Positions 26,471 through 35,490 of a stretch of 64,000 bases of DNA are shown here, piece after piece. Source of the DNA: Ahniella sp. (GTDB lineage: Bacteria > Pseudomonadota > Gammaproteobacteria > Xanthomonadales > Ahniellaceae). Where the stretch lies: positions 62,001 to 126,000 of the forward strand of contig JADJRU010000012.1 of the NCBI GenBank assembly GCA_016712105.1. Direction: 5' to 3'. A program made the position numbers and the translations under genes. The notes beneath the pieces are model-generated. The model was not told the DNA's origin, did not search any database, and was given only the letters and a program-made list of their open reading frames with translations. Within the stretch, counting starts at the first letter, position 1. Each line of letters begins with the position of its first letter.

Positions 26471-27124
26471 ATGTCCACCGAATTACCCGCCCTGTCCGCG
26501 ATCGAAGCCCGCGTACTCGGTTGCCTGATCGAAAAACAGGCCGCCACGCCGGAGCAGTATCCGTTGACCGTCAATTCACTGGTGCTGGCCTGCAACCAGA
26601 AAACCAGCCGCGAGCCGGTCATGAACCTCGACCCGGGTACGGTTCTTCATTGCCTGCGTGAACTTGAAGGCCGCGACCTCGTCGCCCGAGCATTCGGCGG
26701 TCGTGTCGAACGGTTTGAACATCGTTTTGATCGAGCTTACAAAGTCACGCTTCGCCAGCAGGCGCTGCTCGCCCTGCTCTTGCTGCGTGGCCCGCAAACG
26801 ATCAATGAACTCTTTACCCGGACGGATCGCCTGGCCGATTTCGCCAGCGTCGACGACATTCGCCATACCCTCGATCGTCTCGCCGAACACGAACTCTGTC
26901 TCGTGAAGAATATCGGTCGGGGCAGCGGGCAACGCGAAGATCGCTACACGCACCTGCTCAGCGGCGCCGTCGAAGCGTTCAGCGCACCGAGTGACGACGA
27001 ACCCTTCCATGGCACAACCGCCGGAACGTCCAGCGGCTGGCGTGATGAAGTCGCACAACTCAAGACGCGCGTAGAAACCCTCGAAGCCGAATTGGCCAAG
27101 CTGAAGGAAGCTTTAGGAGTGTAG
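26471..27124 (+). CDS. yceH: YceH family protein (DUF480, winged-helix fold)
   Basis: A 217-residue protein with two winged-helix repeats and a C-terminal coiled coil (about residues 190-215). Diagnostic stretches are LSAIEARVLGCLIEKQ, TPEQYPLTVNSLVLACNQK and LRGPQTINELFTRTDRL. It is divergent from yqgE. The last codons GGA GTG TAG are formed by the start of a short REP-like element, so the repeat supplies the stop. Biological role is unknown. Confidence 0.9.
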   Translation: MSTELPALSAIEARVLGCLIEKQAATPEQYPLTVNSLVLACNQKTSREPVMNLDPGTVLHCLRELEGRDLVARAFGGRVERFEHRFDRAYKVTLRQQALLALLLLRGPQTINELFTRTDRLADFASVDDIRHTLDRLAEHELCLVKNIGRGSGQREDRYTHLLSGAVEAFSAPSDDEPFHGTTAGTSSGWRDEVAQLKTRVETLEAELAKLKEALGV

Positions 27125-27140
27125 GCTGGGCTCAGCCCTC
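27119..27140. repeat. Short REP-like element between two convergent genes
   Basis: GTGTAGGCTGGGCTCAGCCC is a shortened copy of the repeat seen at 25009-25342 and 50622-50775. It contains the TAG stop of yceH (27122-27124) and, on the other strand, the TGA stop of the TonB-domain gene (27132-27134). Confidence 0.75.
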
Positions 27141-27923
27141 GGCATCCAGACGATCGAGCAAGCGGAATTCCGCATTCGTCGACGAGCCGTCAGAGTTCAC
27201 AGAGCCCAACTTCCCGGCCTCGATTTCCGCCGTCCAAGGTTCCTTGGCGAACTGCACCGGGTACGATTGCCGCCATACCGTCGGGCGTCCGATCGTGAAC
27301 AAGACGGGGACTTCGGCAAAGTGTTTGCCTTGTGCAGCGAGTTCCGGGAACTGCCATTGGCTCACGGCTTTGTCCGTCGCTTCGATGAACGCCTTCATTG
27401 CCGCATCCTGACGCGTCGCACTCAAGGAACCTTTGCGACCGTTCAGCCAACTGTTCTGTCCGGACAGTTCGACCACCTTGCCGGTCTCATCGATCTTGAC
27501 CAGAACGATAAGCTCTGCGCCCAAGCGGGCTTTGAGTGCTTCAACGGGGTAACGCGGCGGAACAACCACTGTACGCGACTCGACCTTGCCCTCAACGGGC
27601 GGATCAACAAAATCCGCCCGAACGATCCGAAGTTCGCCCGTGCTCTTGTCGCCAAAATCGGCTTGCAAGGTCAACTGGAAGTGAGCCTTTGCATTAACCG
27701 GTTTGCCCTCTTTCGTGATCGGCTCGAAACGCCAGGCCTGAACCCGATCGCGCAGAATCGGATCAATTTCCTTACCGAAGCTCTGATCGAACTGAAGCTC
27801 CGAAACGGCGCCATTCGGATCAATCACCAAGTGACCGCTGCCATTGGCACGGAGAATTTCGTGGTCTGCCGCCCACACCATGCTGGTGGACAGGATCAAC
27901 ATCGTAGTCGTCAGGAATCGCAT
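27132..27923 (-). CDS. Secreted protein with TonB C-terminal-like domain
   Basis: A 263-residue exported protein with signal peptide MRFLTTTMLILSTSMVWA. The middle carries a TonB C-terminal-like fold (VVPPRYPVEALKARLGAELI then VLVKIDETGKVVELSG), and an earlier segment (AWRFEPITKEGKPVNAKAHF) resembles a second, degenerate copy. It has no membrane anchor beyond the signal, so it is not a classical TonB; such stand-alone domains are frequent in xanthomonads. It is convergent with yceH and shares the REP element at its 3' end. Role unknown. Confidence 0.7.
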   Translation of the reverse strand: MRFLTTTMLILSTSMVWAADHEILRANGSGHLVIDPNGAVSELQFDQSFGKEIDPILRDRVQAWRFEPITKEGKPVNAKAHFQLTLQADFGDKSTGELRIVRADFVDPPVEGKVESRTVVVPPRYPVEALKARLGAELIVLVKIDETGKVVELSGQNSWLNGRKGSLSATRQDAAMKAFIEATDKAVSQWQFPELAAQGKHFAEVPVLFTIGRPTVWRQSYPVQFAKEPWTAEIEAGKLGSVNSDGSSTNAEFRLLDRLDAEG

Positions 27924-28067
27924 CAGTTGTCACCCCAAGGAAAGATCGGGGCAATGATAACGCCCCCATCACCGCGGTCAACGCGCGACAAAGGACACTG
28001 ACCGGACGCTCGCCTCCTGCCCTATCCTCCGGCCTGCAGCAGTCCAACCCACAACCAGGAGCGAATC

Positions 28068-28472
28068 ATGGCAAAGATCACCGGAATCGGCGGCATATTC
28101 TTCAAATGTAAGGGTGATCGTGCCGCACTGGCCGCCTGGTATGAAAAACACCTCGGCCTGAAGCTCGAGAGTTTTGGCGGTGCGGTGCTCCGATGGCCGG
28201 ACGATCCTTCCGAGGACAAGGGCATGACCGTGTGGCATCTGGCAGACCACGACAGCAAGTGGTTCAGCCCAAGCGAGTCGTCGTTCATGATCAACTACCG
28301 CGTCGATCATCTCGACGAAATGCTGACCGATCTGCGCGCCGCCGGCGTGACGATCGTCAGTGGTCCCGAATCACACGAGAACGGGAAGTTCGCGTGGATC
28401 ATGGACCCGGACGGAAACAAGGTGGAACTCTGGGAACCCATGCCCTGGGATGAGCGGAACAAGATTGCCTGA
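28068..28472 (+). CDS. VOC family protein (glyoxalase/bleomycin resistance fold)
   Basis: A 134-residue cytosolic protein of the vicinal oxygen chelate fold. Two beta-alpha-beta modules are visible: GIGGIFFKCKGDRAALAAWY with GLKLESFGGAVLRW, and SSFMINYRVDHLDEMLTDLR with IMDPDGNKVELWEP ending the metal-site Glu. It has a CAGGAG ribosome site. Substrate cannot be told; many such proteins are lyases or dioxygenases acting on small metabolites. No operon partners. Confidence 0.85.
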   Translation: MAKITGIGGIFFKCKGDRAALAAWYEKHLGLKLESFGGAVLRWPDDPSEDKGMTVWHLADHDSKWFSPSESSFMINYRVDHLDEMLTDLRAAGVTIVSGPESHENGKFAWIMDPDGNKVELWEPMPWDERNKIA

Positions 28473-28522
28473 ACCCCACGATGGGATTCGGTTTGCCGAC
28501 GGCGGTGACCGACGATCCGGCG

Positions 28523-28544
28523 CAGTGGGCGAAGTTGCCCACTG
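28523..28544. terminator. Hairpin between convergent genes
   Basis: CAGTGGGC and GCCCACTG form a perfect eight-base stem with a six-base loop, between the VOC gene stop and the stop of the convergent gene. There is no T run, so it is only a candidate bidirectional terminator. Confidence 0.4.
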
Positions 28545-28562
28545 ACCTGAGGCATCGCGACC

Positions 28563-29273
28563 TTATTCGAAGCCATCCACGAGGAGCTCATCAAGCCGGA
28601 AGGCCTGAACGTCATCGACGAACCAATCCAGACCCTCGGTGCTGGCCGGATCGGTTCCGATGATGAGGGAACCGATTCCCCGGTCCGTGATGCCGTGCGC
28701 ACGATCGGTCGCCAACGGCACGCCGTTGAGGAAAATGGAGTAACGGCCGGTGTCCATCTTGAATCGGAATTCGAACGCCATCAGCGCGCCTGCCGTGTAG
28801 GTTCCGATACTGGCGCTGTTGCCGGATTGGTCACTGACGGCGATGGATCCACTCGACAGCAAGGTCATCGACAGGAAATCCCGCCCAGCAGAGCCTTGCT
28901 CGCGGACGTATACCAATCTGCGATCCAATTGACCGGCTTTCAGCAGAAAGTTGATCGTCAGCAACCCGTCCGTCACTTCTGCGGAATCAACGAACTCGAA
29001 GCTGACGAATCTTGCGGCGCCACTGGCCAGGGGACGCACACGCAAGGATGCGGTCGGCAGCACGCCGGACGGTACGACGAACGCCTGCAATCCGGCCGAA
29101 ATACTCACTGGCTGACCCAAGCTGGCGCCCCCGGTGCCAATCTGGGCATTGAGCGGTTGGTCGTTGAACCGGGCGTCGAGCAGAACAGTATTGGGTTCGA
29201 CCCCTGCGTTGGCCAGGCAGGGCAACCAAGAGATCAGACAGCAGAAAAACCATCGGTTCGGGAACATTCTCAT
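28563..29273 (-). CDS. Secreted protein with C-terminal DGFE tag
   Basis: A 236-residue exported protein. A hydrophobic signal (WFFCCLISWLPCLANAG) follows the first residues. The body is rich in small and beta-forming residues, with a likely lectin/laminin-type sandwich (ALMAFEFRFKMDTGRYSIFL, SLIIGTDPASTEGLDWFVDD). It ends FRLDELLVDGFE. The same kind of ending occurs on two other secreted proteins in this window (see findings). ATG at 29273 or 29267 are both possible behind GAGGAG. No function is recognised. Confidence 0.65.
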   Translation of the reverse strand: MRMFPNRWFFCCLISWLPCLANAGVEPNTVLLDARFNDQPLNAQIGTGGASLGQPVSISAGLQAFVVPSGVLPTASLRVRPLASGAARFVSFEFVDSAEVTDGLLTINFLLKAGQLDRRLVYVREQGSAGRDFLSMTLLSSGSIAVSDQSGNSASIGTYTAGALMAFEFRFKMDTGRYSIFLNGVPLATDRAHGITDRGIGSLIIGTDPASTEGLDWFVDDVQAFRLDELLVDGFE

Positions 29274-29498
29274 TCACTCCTCAGCATGAAGGGCCGCTGG
29301 GCCGCACTCGCGGCTCAGGTTCCCCAGGAGTCTGTTCCCGTGCTCGTCAAAAGACTTCGACCTGCCCTGCAGCAACCCTCAGCAAATCGTCAAGCTGCCT
29401 GAAACGCTGACCTCGATTCATCAAGAAAGAATCAAATCATTGATTGGGATAGACTTTTCCTTGCGATCCGCGGCGGCCAACGGGGCCTGCACGGTTGA

Positions 29499-32384
29499 TC
29501 AAAACGGGCTCAGCGGCGAACGCAGCAATCCTCCGAGACCATCTCGTTCGAGCTCTGCCTGCTGCACCGACCGCTCCGGACTGTCGCTCGGCAATCGCTC
29601 ATAGCGAACCCGCCGGACCAACAGCCCGAATCCGGCCTTCGCCGCATCCGATTCAAGTGCCTCGAGGCGAGCCAATCGGGTTTCCTCGGCAGAAGTTAAT
29701 GCCAGCAGCCAATCGAGTTGCAGCTGCTGTGCCCGGTTACCTCGGGTCTGGACAGGAGTGCGCAAGGCGTCAGCCCGTGTCCTGGCCGCATCGATCCGAC
29801 CTTGAAGGAGCGAGGCCTCAACCATCGCAATAGCCGCCGAGAGCGCATATTTGGGCTCGCCCAAGCGCTGGAACTCGGCTTCGATTCGCTCGAATCTGAG
29901 CAAGTCCACCGGCTCCCCTCGCACCAGTGCGAGTCGCAAGGTCCGGAGTTCCAGATCCACTTCCGCCGCCCGGATTCCGGATTGTTGGCGAAGTTGCCGA
30001 GCCTGCGCCAACAGATCCCCTGCGCCTGTCGGATTTCCCGCCAGTTCTTCGCATCGCGCCGATGCACTGAGCCAGTTGGATTGTGCGAGGGGAGGAACGG
30101 ACGCCCGGCGAAGCTCGGTGTTCGCCAACACTGTTCGCGCGCGGGCGACTGCTCCTTGCTGCACCGCCAGGTCGGCACGCGCGGAAGCCACCCGCAGCAC
30201 ACCCTCAACCATGCCAGTCTGCTCGAAAGCGGCCATGGCTTCATCAAATCTTGCTGCCGCAGTACCGAGATCACCGAGTTCCCGCTCATTGACGCCAACG
30301 TTGAACGCGATTCGTCCGAGCTCGTGCGGCACCTCAAGCTCGCGCACGCGAGCCAGTGCCACCTGATACGCGGCGCGTGCGTCCAGCAAACGTCCATGAC
30401 GCTCGGCCATCAAAGCGAGGTTTGCAAGCGCCTTGACTTCCAGAAGGTCTTCGCGCAGGAGGCGGAACGAATCAGCCGCCAGTCGGTAGGCCTGCTCCGC
30501 CTCTTCTGGCTGCCTGCGTTCCTGAGCGTAAACATTGCCCAAGTGGTAACGGGCAAGTGCTTCGGCCCTGGCATTACCTTGGTTGCGTGCGCTTTCAATC
30601 GTCTGGTTCAGCTGCTCGCGTGCCGCATCAAAGGCACCGAGGCTGGTGTGGGCGCGACCGAGTACATCCCGTGCCTGCAGGACCAACGCATCATCACCTT
30701 CAGCCTGAGCCCGATTGATCAGCGGATTGGCCAGATCGGCCGCGACCTGGGCCTCACATGCCCTGAGCGCCACTTCAATCAGCCCGAGTTGTGCATACCG
30801 TGCAGTGCCAAGACGGCCTTGTTGTTGTCCGTTGGCTTCAGCCGACTGATAGTCCTGACGCGCCTTGTCGATGTCACCACGAGCCAGGGCCAGGCGCGCA
30901 CGGAACAACAAGGTATCAACCTGGTCCGGTGGCATGTCGTCGATCACTTTGGCCGCACGATCCAGATGGTTCCGCGCCAAGAGCCAGCGAAGGTACGCAT
31001 GACGCGCTTGCTCGAGTTGGTCAGGTTCGTTGTTGGACGAAACCAGAGAGATGGCGTCACGAAATGCCTGATCGGCCTCACTCGGTTCCATCACCGACAA
31101 CCATTGGGCACGTCGCCAGACAAGGGCAGGCGCCGCATCACCCAGCAGGGCCGCCAATCCGTTCATGCTGTCTGTCGCGGCAGTCCATTGCGCCTGAGCG
31201 AGTTGTGCATCGAGCAGTTCGAGTCGAAGTCCAATTGCCTCGGGAACGAGGAGTGTGTAGGCACGCAAGGCCGCAAGGGCCTCGTTTGGACGTCCCGATA
31301 GTCGAGCGTGCTGGAATTCCGCCAGAAGTTCGAGGGTTTGATCTTTTGATGTTCTCAGGGGATCCAATACCCCCATGGCGCGAATACCTGACCCTGCTTC
31401 GGCCAAAGCCAGTGCGTAAAAGTACCGAGGCCATCCTTGGTCCGTATCGGCACGCTCGAACCCAGCCAATGCGTCGTTGAGGCGTCCTTGAGTTTGCGCA
31501 TGCGCCGCTTCAGCCAAGGCGATGCGATCTGAAATGTCGCGGGGCCAACCGATGGGGGCTGCAGCCAAGCCTGTACGTCCGGCAGCGATCTCGATGTACG
31601 ACATCAATGCCTGCGCGCGGGACGGCAAGTCAGCCGCAGGCAACTGGCCGAGGCTGCGCATCTGATTGTTGTCATCCCACAACTGCCAGGCACCCTGTGC
31701 ATCAACAACCAGTCGCCATGGCTTCACGCCGGCTCCGGACACGCCGGATCCAAACGGCCAGTGGATCCAGTCGCTGCTGCTGCGAACGCGCAGGTTCAGG
31801 TAAGCATCGAGTACCTCGTCGCTGACCTCGGACTGAAGCCACAGACGCCCGCTGGTCAGGGCAGGGCCAGCGCGGCTCTCTGTCCCGGCACTGGCGGGAG
31901 AATCTGGACGCAACCAGAAAACCAACAATCCCAGCACGGCGAGACCAACCAGTACGAACTGCCAAAGCGGTTGCGTGATCCAAGGCAATGCGGCCGTTTG
32001 GGGGCTAGGAACAACCGCCAACGATTCGGATGGGAACAACTCGGGATCGACCGCAGCCTCTGCCACCCCATCGGGCACTTGCTCCACCTTCGCCACAAAA
32101 CAATAACCACGCCGATGCCGAGTCTCGATGTAACGAGGCTCCTGCGCGTCGTCGCCCAAGGCCTGGCGCAACTCACTGACGGTTTGAGGCACTACGTTGG
32201 GCGAGAGGGCATGATGGCCCCACAGGGCGTCCATCAGTTCATCGCGAGTCACCAGTGCCGGGGCCCGTTCGATCAAATGCCGGAGCATCCGGAACGTACC
32301 CGGTCGCAATGCGACCGGCCCATCGGGGCCGGTCAGCAGCTCCCGGTTGGTATCGAGTTCGAACCCGCCAAATTGATATCGCAT
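29499..32384 (-). CDS. CadC-like winged-helix transmembrane regulator with TPR-rich sensor region
   Basis: A 961-residue protein. Residues 1 to about 100 are an OmpR/PhoB-type winged helix (FGGFELDTNRELLTGPDGPV, HALSPNVVPQTVSELRQALG, YIETRHRRGYCFVA). A single membrane helix lies near residue 145 (LWQFVLVGLAVLGLLVFWL). The large C-terminal part consists of helical repeats with TPR character (EALARYHLGNVYAQERRQPE, VKALANLALMAERHGRLLDA). The start at 32384 places the DNA-binding domain first. Such one-component regulators sense periplasmic signals; the ligand and targets are unknown. It stands alone, with 225 gene-free bases downstream (29274-29498). Confidence 0.83.
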   Translation of the reverse strand: MRYQFGGFELDTNRELLTGPDGPVALRPGTFRMLRHLIERAPALVTRDELMDALWGHHALSPNVVPQTVSELRQALGDDAQEPRYIETRHRRGYCFVAKVEQVPDGVAEAAVDPELFPSESLAVVPSPQTAALPWITQPLWQFVLVGLAVLGLLVFWLRPDSPASAGTESRAGPALTSGRLWLQSEVSDEVLDAYLNLRVRSSSDWIHWPFGSGVSGAGVKPWRLVVDAQGAWQLWDDNNQMRSLGQLPAADLPSRAQALMSYIEIAAGRTGLAAAPIGWPRDISDRIALAEAAHAQTQGRLNDALAGFERADTDQGWPRYFYALALAEAGSGIRAMGVLDPLRTSKDQTLELLAEFQHARLSGRPNEALAALRAYTLLVPEAIGLRLELLDAQLAQAQWTAATDSMNGLAALLGDAAPALVWRRAQWLSVMEPSEADQAFRDAISLVSSNNEPDQLEQARHAYLRWLLARNHLDRAAKVIDDMPPDQVDTLLFRARLALARGDIDKARQDYQSAEANGQQQGRLGTARYAQLGLIEVALRACEAQVAADLANPLINRAQAEGDDALVLQARDVLGRAHTSLGAFDAAREQLNQTIESARNQGNARAEALARYHLGNVYAQERRQPEEAEQAYRLAADSFRLLREDLLEVKALANLALMAERHGRLLDARAAYQVALARVRELEVPHELGRIAFNVGVNERELGDLGTAAARFDEAMAAFEQTGMVEGVLRVASARADLAVQQGAVARARTVLANTELRRASVPPLAQSNWLSASARCEELAGNPTGAGDLLAQARQLRQQSGIRAAEVDLELRTLRLALVRGEPVDLLRFERIEAEFQRLGEPKYALSAAIAMVEASLLQGRIDAARTRADALRTPVQTRGNRAQQLQLDWLLALTSAEETRLARLEALESDAAKAGFGLLVRRVRYERLPSDSPERSVQQAELERDGLGGLLRSPLSPF

Positions 32385-32568
32385 GGATTGGCAGTCTAAG
32401 GGATCGCCATGTCGAAACGACACCCGGCCCGCACCCGGCAATGAGCGCCGGATGGCGAGCCGAAGATCCACCCTTTGCCATCACGAATCCTGAAAGCCCG
32501 ATTACACGCAACCGCCATCGCCGGGGATCGACCGAAAAAACGATCCGGTATCGATACAGGGATAACGC

Positions 32569-33513
32569 TCAACTCCTCGCCGGCGAATCAAGTCGAGGTT
32601 CGCGACCCAATTGTTTCAAGCACCAATGCTCGATGAGGGCCCGCGAAATGGAGAGTCGCGGCGAGAGGATCAGCTCACCGGAACCGACCTTCGTCTCGAG
32701 CTCGGCGGCGGTGAACCAACCTGCTTCGACAATTTCGTCGGACAGCCGGATCGGCTGGTGTTCGGCCTCGGCGATGAATCCGACCATGATCGATGCCGGG
32801 AACGGCCAAGGCTGTGACGCGAAGTAGTGGCAAGCGCCCACGCGTACACCCACTTCCTCGAACACTTCTCGGCGCACGGCTTGTTCCAGTGACTCACCCG
32901 GTTCCAGGAATCCGGCGAGTGTGGAGTAACGGCGCTCCGGCCAGCCCGGCTGACGCCCGAGCAAGCAACGTTCGCCATCGTGGACGATACTGATGACGGC
33001 CGAGTCGGTTCTCGGAAACCATTCCGCTGCGCACTCGGGATTCGCACACAAGGCCCGATGGCCGCTGGCCGACAAGACGGTTCGAGTACCGCATCGAGCA
33101 CAAAACCGGGCGTTCCGTTGCCAGTGAAGAAGCGCACGCGCGTACGCGGCAGCACCTGCGTCACCGGCTGGCAACAGGCTCGCGGCACTGCGCAGATCGA
33201 GCGCTTCCGCATCGAACTGCGCCTGCCAGTGTTGTTCCTGTTCGACCGACAGCGACAGCGCAAACCAGGGCGCGTCGGCAGCGTCGGTGCCAAGGAAGCT
33301 GAACTGGTCGAACAGGAAATGATCACGCAACAGCATGACCGGCAGACTGAGCAACCGAGGCTCCTGCCGCGCGACCAGCACACGACCACTTTCAGTCAGC
33401 AAGAGCGTGAGTGCACCGCGCGATTCGAACAAGCCGAGCAGGCCACTGGCATCCTGCCGCCAGTGCGCGGCGCGGTCCAGATTGAGTTCGGCGAAAGCGT
33501 ATCGGGGCGACAA
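32569..33513 (-). CDS. nudC: NAD(+)/NADH diphosphatase (RNA deNADding enzyme) NudC
   Basis: A 314-residue Nudix hydrolase that cleaves NADH and removes NAD caps from RNA. It has the zinc ribbon (FCARCGTRT with LCANPECAAEW), the Nudix box GFLEPGESLEQAVRREVFEE and the NudC hallmark SQPWPFPASIMVGF. I chose the TTG at 33513, which gives the usual N-terminus (SPRYAFAELNLDRAAHW), has TGAGGT five bases upstream and begins just after the erpA stop. An ATG at 33564 would overlap erpA by 44 bases. It is downstream of erpA on the same strand. Confidence 0.88.
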   Translation of the reverse strand: MSPRYAFAELNLDRAAHWRQDASGLLGLFESRGALTLLLTESGRVLVARQEPRLLSLPVMLLRDHFLFDQFSFLGTDAADAPWFALSLSVEQEQHWQAQFDAEALDLRSAASLLPAGDAGAAAYARALLHWQRNARFCARCGTRTVLSASGHRALCANPECAAEWFPRTDSAVISIVHDGERCLLGRQPGWPERRYSTLAGFLEPGESLEQAVRREVFEEVGVRVGACHYFASQPWPFPASIMVGFIAEAEHQPIRLSDEIVEAGWFTAAELETKVGSGELILSPRLSISRALIEHWCLKQLGREPRLDSPARS

Positions 33514-33520
33514 GTGGACC

Positions 33521-33895
33521 TCAGGCCGAGAACGACGAGCCACAACCACAAGTGGTCTTGGCATTCGGGTTGCGGATCACGAACTGGGCGCCGCTCAGGT
33601 TCTCGGTGTAATCAATGTCGGCGCCCATCAGGTATTGGAGACTCAAAGGGTCTACCAGCAGCGTGACGCCATCACGATCGACCGCCAGATCGTCTTCGGC
33701 CTGTTCTTCTTCGAAGGCGAATCCGTACTGGAATCCCGAGCAGCCGCCACCCTGAATGTAGACCCGAAGTTTGAGCGCCGGGTTCTTTTCTTCCTCGATC
33801 AGCTCACGCACCTTGTGCGCTGCTGCCGCCGTGAAGTTGAGGGCGGTATCGTTCTGCTGGTAACTCGGTGCAACCGATTCGGTGGCAGGGTTCAT
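33521..33895 (-). CDS. erpA: Iron-sulfur cluster insertion protein ErpA
   Basis: A 124-residue A-type Fe-S carrier that delivers clusters to apo-proteins. The three ligand cysteines appear in GGGCSGFQYGF and CGCGSSFSA. I prefer ATG 33895 (MNPATESVAPSYQQ) because AGAGG lies six bases upstream; ATG 33916 overlaps the bactofilin stop as ATGA but has no ribosome site. It is in a run of same-strand genes with bactofilin, a DUF6776-like protein and rubredoxin, a conserved Xanthomonadales block. Confidence 0.92.
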   Translation of the reverse strand: MNPATESVAPSYQQNDTALNFTAAAAHKVRELIEEEKNPALKLRVYIQGGGCSGFQYGFAFEEEQAEDDLAVDRDGVTLLVDPLSLQYLMGADIDYTENLSGAQFVIRNPNAKTTCGCGSSFSA

Positions 33896-33912
33896 GGCGG
33901 CCTCTGGGTGAT

Positions 33913-34488
33913 TCATTTGTCGCGCTTGTGCCGGCCTTCCCTGACCGGAGTGGGCGTAACAGCGATATTGGATTCGTTGCCGGTTTCGACCTTCATCGTC
34001 GATTTCGGTTCCTGCGTGGATTCGATCTGCAGCGGCTCGGCCACTGTTGCCGTCGCCGGAGCGGGCGTCACCAGCGCCGGGGCCGATACCTGGGCACGGG
34101 CATCGATGACCGTCCCTTCCTCGACGCGACGGATCTGACCGTTGACCTGGGCACCGGCAGCCATCTCAAGCACCTTGTAGAACAGATTGCCGTGGATCCG
34201 CGCTTTCGACAGCAGACTGACTCGCTCGGTCGACACGATGTTTCCGTGCACCTGTCCATCAATGACGATCATCGGGCCATGCACTTCGCCCTCAACGGCC
34301 CCCTTCGTGCAGATTTCGATGCTGGCGCCTGCGCCGGCTTCGGCCACGACACTCCCCACAACCCGCCCTTCGATACGCACCTGCCCGCCGGTGAAACGCA
34401 GGTCGCCTTTGAATGTCGACTGCTCGGAGATCAAGGTGATGCCGCCCGGGATTGCGGCATTCATCGATTTTTTGTCACTGCCAAACAT
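33913..34488 (-). CDS. Bactofilin family cytoskeletal protein
   Basis: A 191-residue polymer-forming protein. The central domain (about residues 15-125) shows the repetitive right-handed beta-helix pattern of bactofilins (STFKGDLRFTGGQVRIEGRV, GEVHGPMIVIDGQVHGNIVS, SLLSKARIHGNLFYKVLEM), flanked by a disordered, Ala/Pro/Thr-rich tail ending HKRDK. The start at 34488 (MFGSDKKSMNAAIPGG) overlaps the upstream gene by 14 bases. Bactofilins organise envelope synthesis or polar structures; the partner here is unknown. Confidence 0.9.
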   Translation of the reverse strand: MFGSDKKSMNAAIPGGITLISEQSTFKGDLRFTGGQVRIEGRVVGSVVAEAGAGASIEICTKGAVEGEVHGPMIVIDGQVHGNIVSTERVSLLSKARIHGNLFYKVLEMAAGAQVNGQIRRVEEGTVIDARAQVSAPALVTPAPATATVAEPLQIESTQEPKSTMKVETGNESNIAVTPTPVREGRHKRDK

Positions 34489-35245
34489 GTTCGGGCTCTC
34501 CGGCGGCCAAGGCCTGTTGCCAGCTGTAGGATTCTTCCGCGCGTTCGCCCTGTTCGGACTCGGCATTCAGGAAGACACGATTGGGGCTGAATCCCTCGGG
34601 CAACACGAAGCTGCCATCGAGTGCTTCAAAGTATTTGAACGTGAACGGCAACTGATCACCCTCCGGACTGTGATCCGGCAGGGCCGACAGGTCCAGTGTC
34701 GCCATCTTGTTGTCCTGGATGCCCTCCAGGCGAAAACGCAGTTTGCCACGGGTGGTTTCGCCACGACGAAGTGTTTGTGTCAGCGTGGAGCGGAACGCAT
34801 ACCCGCGCGATCCTTCAATCGGACGAAGCACGAGCCCCTGGATGCGCAAACCCTTCTTCGGCTCGCGACCGCCGACCAGTCGCTGGAAGAACGCCAGATC
34901 AGCCTGCAAGGCAGCGACTTCTTCTTCGCGTTCGCGCAGGGTGTCCTTCAATGTGTCATTCGCCGCGGACGACACTTGGTCCCCCCTCTGCGAAATCGAC
35001 AATTGTTGTTCGGCTTTTTCAAGCTGGGTCTTGAGCTTCTTGATTTCCTTTCGTGCGCCACTGAGATCCGACTGCAATTCAGCCATCCTCGGTGCCGCAT
35101 GGTTTGCCGACCACCACCAGGTTCCACCCAGCACAGCCAGCCCGAGGAACACCCAAACCCAGACCGGCATGCGCAGGCCGCGGCGCTGGTCGGAGCGCAC
35201 GAACAACCTGGGCAAGCGGGCATTGGGATCGGGAAACTTGCTCAT
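34475..35245 (-). CDS. DUF6776-like membrane-anchored coiled-coil protein
   Basis: A 256-residue protein with one N-terminal membrane helix (PVWVWVFLGLAVLGGTWWW), a coiled coil (about residues 55-105) and a C-terminal beta-rich periplasmic domain (GKLRFRLEGIQDNKMATLDL). It starts at 35245, overlapping the rubredoxin stop by ATGA, and overlaps bactofilin at its end, so the three are translationally linked. Function unknown; linkage to bactofilin suggests an envelope-organising role. Confidence 0.75.
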   Translation of the reverse strand: MSKFPDPNARLPRLFVRSDQRRGLRMPVWVWVFLGLAVLGGTWWWSANHAAPRMAELQSDLSGARKEIKKLKTQLEKAEQQLSISQRGDQVSSAANDTLKDTLREREEEVAALQADLAFFQRLVGGREPKKGLRIQGLVLRPIEGSRGYAFRSTLTQTLRRGETTRGKLRFRLEGIQDNKMATLDLSALPDHSPEGDQLPFTFKYFEALDGSFVLPEGFSPNRVFLNAESEQGERAEESYSWQQALAAGEPEHVWQ

Positions 35246-35424
35246 GCCGCGATCAACTCGAAATCGGCCTTGCTGACACCACAATCCGGGCAAGACCAGG
35301 TATCGGGAATGTCCTCGAAGCGGGTACCCGGGGCGATGCCGTCCTCGGGCAGACCCTTGGCCTCGTCATAGACGAAACCACAGACGACGCAGACGTATGA
35401 TTTGAAGGCATTGGCATCGGACAC
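35242..35424 (-). CDS. Rubredoxin
   Basis: A 60-residue electron carrier with one iron held by four cysteines: YVCVVCGFVYDEAKG and WSCPDCGVSKADFE. Length and spacing are standard. It is divergent from thiE and first in the minus-strand block leading to erpA and nudC. The redox partner is not evident; a P450 gene is in the window but far away. Confidence 0.95.
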   Translation of the reverse strand: MSDANAFKSYVCVVCGFVYDEAKGLPEDGIAPGTRFEDIPDTWSCPDCGVSKADFELIAA

Positions 35425-35490
35425 GAATTCAGTTCCTGAACAGGGGGCAAGACCGATATTCTGGCATTGCCTACGTTAAGTCGAACACCC

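Noticed and set aside
29718..31301. A 527-codon plus-strand open frame opposite the TPR regulator
   Set aside because: It is a shadow of the helical-repeat gene. No motif, signal peptide or ribosome site supports it.
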